Source of the DNA: Bacteroidota bacterium
GTDB taxonomy: Bacteria; Bacteroidota; Bacteroidia; Chitinophagales; Chitinophagaceae
Assembly: GCA_947460795.1 (NCBI GenBank)
Contig: CANHJA010000033.1
Span: 1-13,977 of the forward strand
DNA length: 13,977 nucleotides
Reading direction: 5' to 3'
Shown here: positions 1 through 5,233 of the stretch, in pieces
How the letters are laid out: every line of letters starts with the position of its first letter
How positions within the stretch are numbered: position 1 is the stretch's first letter
Translations under genes and position numbers: made by a program
The notes under the pieces: model-generated
Seen by the model: the letters and a program-made list of their open reading frames with translations, nothing else
Databases searched by the model: none
What the model was told of the DNA's origin: nothing

Positions 1-2
1 AT

Positions 3-584
3 ATAGTGGAAACAGAAAGTGAAATTCACAAAGGTAAAGGCTACCGATTTTTCCCACATAAATTAAAAGGAGAAGGTTTCTTTTTGGCTTGTTTTAAAAA
101 GAAAGATGGCTCAATGAAAGACATTCCGTATGAAAAAAATAAAAATAAATTAGCAATTGAAAGTGAAGTTTTGACAAATTATATTGACATGAATGGCCTA
201 GTTGCTATCAATCAAAACAGCAATATTTTATTAATGCAGGAAAATCACGTAGCTTATTATAATGCATTAACATCTCAATTAAAATTAATAAAAAAAGGAA
301 TTTTAGCTGGGCAAATCATTCGAAATGAATTAATACCTGATCACGAATTAGCAATGTGTTCAAAAATCAATAAAGGAATAAAATCAACAGAATTAACTAT
401 TAATGAGGCTATTTTATATTTAAAAAAAGAAAATATAAGCTTAAGTGATTCCCCTAAAGGTTGGCTATTGGTACAATTTCAACAACAAAATTTAGGTTGG
501 GTAAAAAATATTGGAAACAGAGTAAACAATTATTATCCATCGAATTATCGAATATTGAGCAAAAACATTTTGCCCTCTAAATAA
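3..584 (+). CDS. RsmF-type 16S rRNA m5C methyltransferase, C-terminal part (5' end outside window)
   Basis: This is the C-terminal portion of an S-adenosylmethionine-dependent rRNA cytosine-C5 methyltransferase of the NOL1/NOP2/Sun (RsmF) family. The reading frame is open back to the window edge, and the GTG at position 6 is an internal valine codon rather than a convincing start. What is visible is the end of the catalytic domain, where the segment YRFFPHKLKGEGFFLACF matches the final strand and loop of RsmF-like enzymes. After it comes the RNA-binding PUA-like tail, ending in GWVKNIGNRVNNYYPSNYRIL, which is characteristic of Bacteroidota members of this family. The SAM-binding motifs and the two catalytic cysteines must lie upstream. 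The next gene starts 38 bp downstream on the same strand. The exact methylated base cannot be read from this part, so I give no gene symbol. Confidence 0.85.
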   Translation: MVETESEIHKGKGYRFFPHKLKGEGFFLACFKKKDGSMKDIPYEKNKNKLAIESEVLTNYIDMNGLVAINQNSNILLMQENHVAYYNALTSQLKLIKKGILAGQIIRNELIPDHELAMCSKINKGIKSTELTINEAILYLKKENISLSDSPKGWLLVQFQQQNLGWVKNIGNRVNNYYPSNYRILSKNILPSK

Positions 585-622
585 AAAAAAAGAGATTTGC
601 CCACCAAATTATTTACAAAATA

Positions 623-1735
623 ATGAAACAACTGTTATTCTTACTTTTATTGATTCCATTTTTTAGCTTTTCAAATAATATAGAAATATCCAGATGCAAC
701 ATAACGAATGAAGGTAATTTTGTTACATACAAAGCAATAAAAGAAGAAAGTATTGCAGATATAGCAAAAAAATTCTGTGTAAAAACAGTAATGCTTTTAA
801 AGTTTAATAATGTATCATTAAACGATAATATTAAAATTAATCAAACGATATCTATCCCTTTAACTGAAACTAATTATTTTAAGCTAAGTGGCATAAAAAA
901 TTCAGCAGGTTTTATTCCCATTTATTATTTTTTAGAATCAAATACTATCAAAAAAAATCTATGTGTTCAATTGGGGATTTTAGTACAAACATTTGATAAA
1001 TGGAATCATACGGAACACACAGATAAATTAATTTCAGGAGAAGAGTTTTTTATAGGATGGTTAAAAATAGATACAAACACCCAAATAAACTTTTCAGCAA
1101 ATGAAATAAGAAGAAAAGAGATAACTAATAATATACTAGTAGATGATCATAAAATGCATCCAACTTATGGAACTCCATCCAAAATAGCAAACGGCTACAA
1201 TACTTTAAAAGAGAAAAAAAAGATTTCACCGATTCAAAAAAGACTAAACAAATTCAGGTTTAATCCCAATAAAATAAAAAAATTGTATGGTCAATCATTG
1301 GCAAATATTAAAAAAATATTCAAATCTAACGTTACGAACAAGGATATAATTATAAAAGACAATAAACCAACAACAGATACAATAAAAAATCAAGAAATAG
1401 TAACTGAAGAAAAATCAAAAGTTTATTCAGAATCGAAAATCAGTATCAAAAAAGAAATAGAATCTACAGAATTAAAAAAAATAAAAGAAGGAAATGCATC
1501 TCTATTTTATGCTGGAAATAGAAATGGGAAATTTTATGTTGTAACGAATATAGCCGCTAAAGGAGCAACCATAAAAGTAACGAATATCAAAAATGGGAAA
1601 AACATTATGGCTGAAGTAATCGGTGGATTATCGAATGAAGACATTAATAAAGGAATATTAATAAGAATAAGTGATAATTCAAAATTGCCATTGGTTGTTA
1701 CCAGTAAGATATTCTATGTGAAAGTAAATTATTAA
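623..1735 (+). CDS. Secreted LysM / double-psi beta-barrel (RlpA-like) cell-wall protein
   Basis: This is a 370-residue exported protein. Residues 1-18 form a Sec signal peptide with a leucine-rich core ending FFSFSNN; there is no lipobox cysteine. Residues about 34-80 match a LysM domain (YKAIKEESIADIAKKF ... LLKFNN ... INQTISIPL), a fold that binds peptidoglycan. Residues about 100-146 look like a second, more divergent LysM, ending ISGEEFFIGW. A basic, lysine-rich linker follows to about residue 288. The last 80 residues (ASLFYAGN ... KGATIKVTNIKNGKNIMAEV ... LIRIS) resemble the double-psi beta-barrel seen in RlpA-type proteins. I cannot see a complete catalytic Asp arrangement, so enzymatic activity is uncertain; a structural or binding role in the periplasm is equally likely. 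It sits 16 bp upstream of the GT9 gene, probably cotranscribed, which fits a cell-envelope role. Confidence 0.8.
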   Translation: MKQLLFLLLLIPFFSFSNNIEISRCNITNEGNFVTYKAIKEESIADIAKKFCVKTVMLLKFNNVSLNDNIKINQTISIPLTETNYFKLSGIKNSAGFIPIYYFLESNTIKKNLCVQLGILVQTFDKWNHTEHTDKLISGEEFFIGWLKIDTNTQINFSANEIRRKEITNNILVDDHKMHPTYGTPSKIANGYNTLKEKKKISPIQKRLNKFRFNPNKIKKLYGQSLANIKKIFKSNVTNKDIIIKDNKPTTDTIKNQEIVTEEKSKVYSESKISIKKEIESTELKKIKEGNASLFYAGNRNGKFYVVTNIAAKGATIKVTNIKNGKNIMAEVIGGLSNEDINKGILIRISDNSKLPLVVTSKIFYVKVNY

Positions 1736-1751
1736 AAACTATTTTAACACG

Positions 1752-2786
1752 ATGAAAATTTTAGTTATCCGTTTTTCTTCAATTGGTGATATTGTATTAA
1801 CAACCCCTATTGTTCGTTGCTTAAAACAACAATTGCCACACGCTCAAATACATTTTTTAACGAAGATAAATTTTAAATCGGTTGTGAAAAACAATCCATA
1901 TATCGATCGAGTTCATTATTTAGAAAATGACATTCAACCCGTAGCCATCGAAATGTTGAAAGAAAAATATGATTACGTAATTGACTTACATAATAATTTA
2001 AGAACTAAATATGTAAAATCTTTATTTCGACAACAGTTTAATAGTCAAATGGTGTCCTATTCATTTAATAAATTGAATATTAGAAAATGGCTACTCACTG
2101 CTTTTAAAATAAAAATGATGCCGGATAAAAGCATTGTTGAACGTTATTTTGAAACTGTAAAACATTTAGGTGTTAAAAATGATGGACAAGGATTGGATTA
2201 TTTTATTTCAGAAGAAGATGAAATAAAAAAAGATGACCTGCCAATGAGTCATAGCTTAGGTTTTGTAGCTTGTGCTATAGGCGGACAACATGAAACTAAA
2301 AAAATGCCTTTAGCTAAATGGCAAGAAATTTGCAGCCTATTAAATTTCCCAATTGTCCTTTTAGGAGGGAAAGAAGATGCTGCTTTTGCACAGGAATTAT
2401 GCAAAATTGATCCTATTAAAATATACAATGCTTGTGGTAAATTTTCATTAAATGAAAGTGCTCACATTGTAAAAAAATCTCGATTTGTAATTACTCACGA
2501 TACAGGTTTAATGCATATTGCAGCTGCCTTTAAAAAACACATTATTTCTATTTGGGGGAATACAGTTCCTGAATTTGGAATGTTTCCTTATTATGGTTAT
2601 AATAATTTAAATACAAATGTGGCCCCACAATCTCACATCATAGAAAATAAAAATATTTCATGCAGACCTTGTAGTAAAATAGGCTATAAGCAATGTCCTA
2701 AAAAACATTTTAATTGTATGAATAAAATTGAGACCTCTTTAATAATTTCTACCGCTGAAAAAATAATTAAGGACTTAAAAATGTAA
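1752..2786 (+). CDS. Glycosyltransferase family 9 (ADP-heptose:LPS heptosyltransferase-like)
   Basis: This 344-residue protein has the GT9 architecture of two Rossmann-like halves (GT-B fold). The N-terminus KILVIRFSSIGDIVLTTP is the classic family start. The C-terminal donor-binding half contains FVITHDTGLMHIAAA (residues 245-259), followed by IISIWGN and a PxFGMFPY segment. GT9 enzymes transfer heptose or a related sugar from an ADP-sugar donor to the lipopolysaccharide core on the cytoplasmic face of the inner membrane; the actual acceptor here is unknown. A cysteine cluster near the C-terminus (C304, C307, C315, C322) has the spacing C-x2-C-x7-C-x6-C. The gene follows the LysM protein by 16 bp. 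Its last 12 bases overlap the end of the convergent membrane-protein gene on the other strand. Confidence 0.9.
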   Translation: MKILVIRFSSIGDIVLTTPIVRCLKQQLPHAQIHFLTKINFKSVVKNNPYIDRVHYLENDIQPVAIEMLKEKYDYVIDLHNNLRTKYVKSLFRQQFNSQMVSYSFNKLNIRKWLLTAFKIKMMPDKSIVERYFETVKHLGVKNDGQGLDYFISEEDEIKKDDLPMSHSLGFVACAIGGQHETKKMPLAKWQEICSLLNFPIVLLGGKEDAAFAQELCKIDPIKIYNACGKFSLNESAHIVKKSRFVITHDTGLMHIAAAFKKHIISIWGNTVPEFGMFPYYGYNNLNTNVAPQSHIIENKNISCRPCSKIGYKQCPKKHFNCMNKIETSLIISTAEKIIKDLKM

Positions 2787-3506
2787 CCAAATCAAAATTA
2801 TAGATTGCAATAACAGCAAACCATCTACAAACAATAAATAAAATAAATTGGTACAACTTTTTTTGTAGATATAAATATTAATCACTAAAAATACTGTGTT
2901 TGTAAGTAACCAACCTGGTTCAATTAAGCTCAAAATAATTAGTGCAATATTAGCAATAATAATTCCAAATTTAAATGTAGACTTTAGACCATCACTTACT
3001 TCATCTCTTATATAAAAACAAAAACATACTAGAAAAATAAATACAAACTGATGTGTGAAAAATAATGGATGTTCAATTATTGATTGGAAATTTATCAAAG
3101 GAAAAATAGACGTTGTAAAAAACCAAACAGCAGAGAGTGAAAATAGTTTATAAATGGAGAGCCATTTATTTTTTAGATTAAATAATGAAATTAAAAAATA
3201 ACTAACTGATAATATTACAATTAGGAATAAGATTGAATAAGAATAACTATTCAATTTAATTAAAAAAAATAAGGCTCCAATGAAACCAATTATTGAATAA
3301 AAAACATGCCAATAGTTGTCTTTATTTTTTAAATAATAGATATGATATGAAAATAGTGTTGCAAAAAAAATAAATCCATAATATTCTATTTTTATTGGAA
3401 ATGAATTGATAACAACATCTGTTTGATAAGCCATTGCAATTGCGCAAATTGCAACTAGAATATAATTATAAATAATGTGTTTGAATATTGTGTTTATGAA
3501 ATTCAA
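2775..3506 (-). CDS. Polytopic membrane protein, UbiA-prenyltransferase-like
   Basis: This 243-residue protein is almost entirely hydrophobic, with about eight or nine membrane segments by eye (for example residues 14-28, 42-58, 68-84, 89-108, 150-166, 178-194 and 222-241). Its layout recalls a Bacteroidota group of UbiA-like proteins. The segment FYIRDEVSD (164-172) sits where that group has an IRD...D motif, and it keeps a DxxxD pair (D168, D172) like the second Asp-rich motif of UbiA prenyltransferases. The first motif, NxxxDxxxD, is not visible, so enzymatic function is doubtful. The predicted start at 3506 is TTG. No in-frame ATG lies between the upstream stop and this point, and the next ATG (residue 25) would cut into the first helix. 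It lies 101 bp downstream of the AtpI-like gene on the same strand. The family assignment is tentative. Confidence 0.6.
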   Translation of the reverse strand: MNFINTIFKHIIYNYILVAICAIAMAYQTDVVINSFPIKIEYYGFIFFATLFSYHIYYLKNKDNYWHVFYSIIGFIGALFFLIKLNSYSYSILFLIVILSVSYFLISLFNLKNKWLSIYKLFSLSAVWFFTTSIFPLINFQSIIEHPLFFTHQFVFIFLVCFCFYIRDEVSDGLKSTFKFGIIIANIALIILSLIEPGWLLTNTVFLVINIYIYKKSCTNLFYLLFVDGLLLLQSIILIWLHF

Positions 3507-3607
3507 TGAATTATTTTTAAAACTATGCTAACCTAACGCTATGAATGAATGAATTAATAAATGAACCAATTTGAAAACTCAAATAAAATTACAGTAAAAA
3601 AAATTTC

Positions 3608-3985
3608 TTATTTTATTCTGGAAAGCCTAGACATGATAACTGCTTCAACACTTGAGAAAATCATGTAGACAAACATTAATAAAAATAAATCGGGCTTGTG
3701 CAAATCTTTCCGAAGTGTTACCAACAATACCCCAACGCCTATTATACATAAAAATAGTTTGATAAGCGTAGCTAACATTACGCCTCTAACAAATTTGTTT
3801 GGATTTTCATGCGATATTGATTTCTCTGTAAAATAAAATGATAAAAAAGCAATTACAGCTAATATTAATGTACCAATTTGCACAACACTTCTTGTAAAAA
3901 GACCCTCTTTTGAAGACATCAAATACTCAACACTTAAAAGAATAGCAGTAATTACTACTAAAATTATGTAAAATTTATGTTTCAT
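3608..3985 (-). CDS. Small four-helix membrane protein, AtpI-like
   Basis: This 125-residue protein has four predicted membrane helices (about residues 5-22, 33-52, 68-91 and 101-117) and short basic loops. Its size, topology and position directly after AtpZ match the AtpI-like (ATP synthase subunit I-like) protein that in many Bacteroidota stands between atpZ and atpB. AtpI proteins help assemble the F0 c-ring or, with AtpZ, have been linked to divalent cation uptake in Bacillus. The sequence itself carries no diagnostic motif, so the name rests on context. The start codon overlaps the AtpZ stop in an ATGA arrangement (3982-3985), implying translational coupling. Unusually, atpB does not follow; the next gene is a UbiA-like membrane protein. 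Confidence 0.65.
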   Translation of the reverse strand: MKHKFYIILVVITAILLSVEYLMSSKEGLFTRSVVQIGTLILAVIAFLSFYFTEKSISHENPNKFVRGVMLATLIKLFLCIIGVGVLLVTLRKDLHKPDLFLLMFVYMIFSSVEAVIMSRLSRIK

Positions 3986-4176
3986 TTTTTTGAAGAATCT
4001 TTATATACTTTCCAGAAAATACTTATCAATATCAATAAAGGCAATGAAATAGTTGCTACAGGAAATTTTAAATTTGTTAGTTTATCTATTTTTATACCAA
4101 CAAAAATAGTCACGCCAAGCGTGACTATTATTTGAGTAGCTAAGCCACCATATTTTAAAAACTCATGATTACGCAT
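3982..4176 (-). CDS. atpZ: AtpZ/AtpI family protein, F-type ATPase accessory
   Basis: This 64-residue protein has two membrane helices (about residues 11-29 and 38-56) joined by a short loop containing GIKIDKLTNLKFP. That is the pattern of the AtpZ/AtpI family: a glycine-rich first helix, then G-x-x-x-D-x(4-8)-P and a second helix. Family members are small inner-membrane proteins encoded beside F1F0-ATP synthase genes; they are implicated in c-ring assembly or Mg2+/Ca2+ supply. The ATG start lies inside the end of the bactofilin gene (8-bp overlap, 4169-4176), and the stop overlaps the next start by 4 bp, so the three genes form a tightly coupled operon. No other ATP synthase gene is visible in the window. 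Confidence 0.8.
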   Translation of the reverse strand: MRNHEFLKYGGLATQIIVTLGVTIFVGIKIDKLTNLKFPVATISLPLLILISIFWKVYKDSSKK

Positions 4177-4702
4177 TAAACGCTACGGTTGGTTTTGCAA
4201 CAGGCGTTTCTACTTTTGGAGCTACAACAGGATTAACAGGATTAACAGGGTTAACAGGATTGCCCATAGAACAGTTTCCGTTGAATTTAACACCACTTTC
4301 TATAACAATTTTACCAGTATTAATGTCACCATCAATAACAGCAGAACCTTTTAAGAAAAGCACATCCGCAATTCTTAATTTCCCAGTCACTTTTCCTGCA
4401 ATATCTCCGTTTGAGCATATAATATCTCCTTCTACTTTACCAGAAGTTGTAATAATCACTTTCCCTTTAGAAGTTACACTTCCTTTAATTAAACCTTCAA
4501 CTTTAATATCTCCTTCAATTTTAATTTGACCTTCCAAAGTAGTTCCTTCAGAAATGGTTGTCAACGAAGAGCTAGAGTGTGTAGCCGAGCTTTGTGCAGG
4601 TTGTGATTGAACTGGATTCACAGTTGAATTTACCGGTTTTGTAGCAGGATTAGAGCTTGTTTGAGATGATGCAGCATCTTTATTACTTGAAAAAATAGAC
4701 AT
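4169..4702 (-). CDS. Bactofilin (polymer-forming cytoskeletal protein)
   Basis: This 177-residue protein has the three-part bactofilin layout. Residues 1-45 are a disordered Ser/Gln/Pro-rich tail. Residues about 46-146 are a right-handed beta-helix core, recognisable from short repeats such as TLEGQIKIEGDIKVEGLIKG, SGKVEGDIICSNGDIAGKV and SAVIDGDINTGKIVI. The tail from residue 147 on is proline-rich. Bactofilins self-assemble without nucleotide into membrane-associated filaments that act in cell shape, envelope growth and positioning of other proteins. The C-terminal tail contains four in-frame Asn-Pro-Val triplets (148-159) encoded by a 9-bp tandem repeat. The gene leads an overlapping operon with atpZ and an AtpI-like gene, and it has a good Bacteroidota promoter 20 bp upstream. 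It is divergent from the PorW gene. Confidence 0.93.
   Translation of the reverse strand: MSIFSSNKDAASSQTSSNPATKPVNSTVNPVQSQPAQSSATHSSSSLTTISEGTTLEGQIKIEGDIKVEGLIKGSVTSKGKVIITTSGKVEGDIICSNGDIAGKVTGKLRIADVLFLKGSAVIDGDINTGKIVIESGVKFNGNCSMGNPVNPVNPVNPVVAPKVETPVAKPTVAFNA
4226..4261 (-). repeat. 9-bp tandem repeat in the bactofilin tail (four units)
   Basis: On the plus strand the units read AACAGGATT, AACAGGATT, AACAGGGTT and AACAGGATT. Each encodes Asn-Pro-Val on the minus strand. Three units are identical and one carries a single synonymous change, so the array looks recently expanded by slippage while keeping frame. Confidence 0.9.
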
Positions 4703-4721
4703 ATTGTTAAAAATTTAGAAA

Positions 4722-4750
4722 CAAATATAAAAAAGAAATATTAAGATAAA
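4722..4750 (-). promoter_or_regulatory. Probable promoter of the bactofilin-atpZ operon
   Basis: Read on the minus strand, TATATTTG (4729 to 4722) is an exact match to the Bacteroidota -7 box TAnnTTTG. A near-consensus TTTA (4750 to 4747) lies 17 bp upstream in the place of the -33 TTTG. A transcript starting a few bases downstream would have a leader of about 12-15 nt before the bactofilin ATG. Confidence 0.5.
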
Positions 4751-4781
4751 TCACTTAATTAGAATCTTTTTTACCCACATT

Positions 4782-4795
4782 CTCAACAAGTTGAG
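4782..4795. promoter_or_regulatory. Small inverted repeat, possible operator
   Basis: CTCAAC and GTTGAG are perfect 6-bp arms separated by AA. The repeat lies about 30 bp upstream of the -33 region of the bactofilin promoter. It is too short a hairpin to be a terminator, and no U-tract follows. A regulator site is possible, but no function is shown by the sequence. Confidence 0.25.
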
Positions 4796-4878
4796 TGTTA
4801 ATTTTCTCTTTTTTTTTAATTACTTATATTTTTGCCATGTTCAATTTGATTGGAATAATCAATAATTGCTTATTCAAT

Positions 4879-5127
4879 TTACTTAGAAGTTAAACTTGAG
4901 GTGTCATTTTGCATTTTAAGTTGACCATTGGCAACAAACAATAAATTATATATAAATCGCTCTCTACTATAATTAATCTTTATAAATGAATCGGGCAGTT
5001 TTGGGATATTAATAAGTTTTTTTTCTTGAAATGGTGGAGAAATTACCTAGAATATTATATTTTATGGGCTAAAAGAAAACAATAGAAACAATCCTATGAA
5101 AATGGCTATTTTTGAAAGGGATACTAC
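4879..5127 (-). pseudogene. Remnant of a small secreted-protein gene
   Basis: In one minus-strand frame, 5127 to 4879, the translation first gives VVSLSKIAIFIGLFLLFSFSP, which looks like a signal peptide. It then meets TAA (5064-5062), reads NIIF, meets TAG (5049-5047), and continues for 55 codons to a TAA at 4881-4879. That last part starts VISPPFQEKKLINIPKLPDS and goes on to FIKINYSRERFIYNLL and FVANGQLKMQND. It has the mixed composition of real protein rather than of A+T-rich noise. Each internal stop is one C-to-T change from a Gln codon. No ATG, GTG or TTG start remains ahead of the hydrophobic part. I infer a decayed gene for a roughly 80-residue exported protein; I do not recognise the family. 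Chance is the alternative. Confidence 0.4.
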
Positions 5128-5149
5128 TTAAATACTGTATCTTTTGAGT

Positions 5150-5167
5150 TAAAATTACGTAATTTTA
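5150..5167. promoter_or_regulatory. Perfect 18-bp palindrome upstream of porW
   Basis: TAAAATTACGTAATTTTA equals its own reverse complement and is centred between 5158 and 5159, about 75 bp before the PorW start codon. The two-fold symmetry with a TTACGTAA core is what a dimeric transcription factor would bind. No factor can be named from the sequence. Confidence 0.35.
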
Positions 5168-5233
5168 CAAATCAATTTTAAATCTTTTACCTAAAAATTA
5201 AAATAAATTCGTTTATTTATAGTTTATATCCAA

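Larger units (their letters stand above)
4703..5233. other. Divergent intergenic region between bactofilin and porW
   Basis: This 531-bp spacer is the longest gap in the window. It contains the bactofilin promoter near its left end, the CTCAAC/GTTGAG inverted repeat, the secreted-protein remnant on the minus strand and an 18-bp palindrome close to the PorW gene. I see no RNA gene and no intact open reading frame of useful length. No TTTG/TAnnTTTG pair with proper spacing stands out ahead of the PorW start. Confidence 0.7.

Noticed and set aside
3541..3556. ATGA-type tetranucleotide run (about three copies) between the AtpI-like and UbiA-like genes
   Set aside because: It is too short to be called a meaningful repeat in sequence of this composition.
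4260..4529. Plus-strand open frame of 89 codons
   Set aside because: It is antisense to the bactofilin beta-helix core, whose repeats leave the opposite strand open; its translation is low-complexity and resembles no protein.
4838..4894. 18-codon plus-strand frame starting ATGTTCAATTTG, after a TAnnTTTG-like TATTTTTG at 4827
   Set aside because: It is very short, has no ribosome-binding signal, and the -7-like box has no -33 partner at proper spacing.
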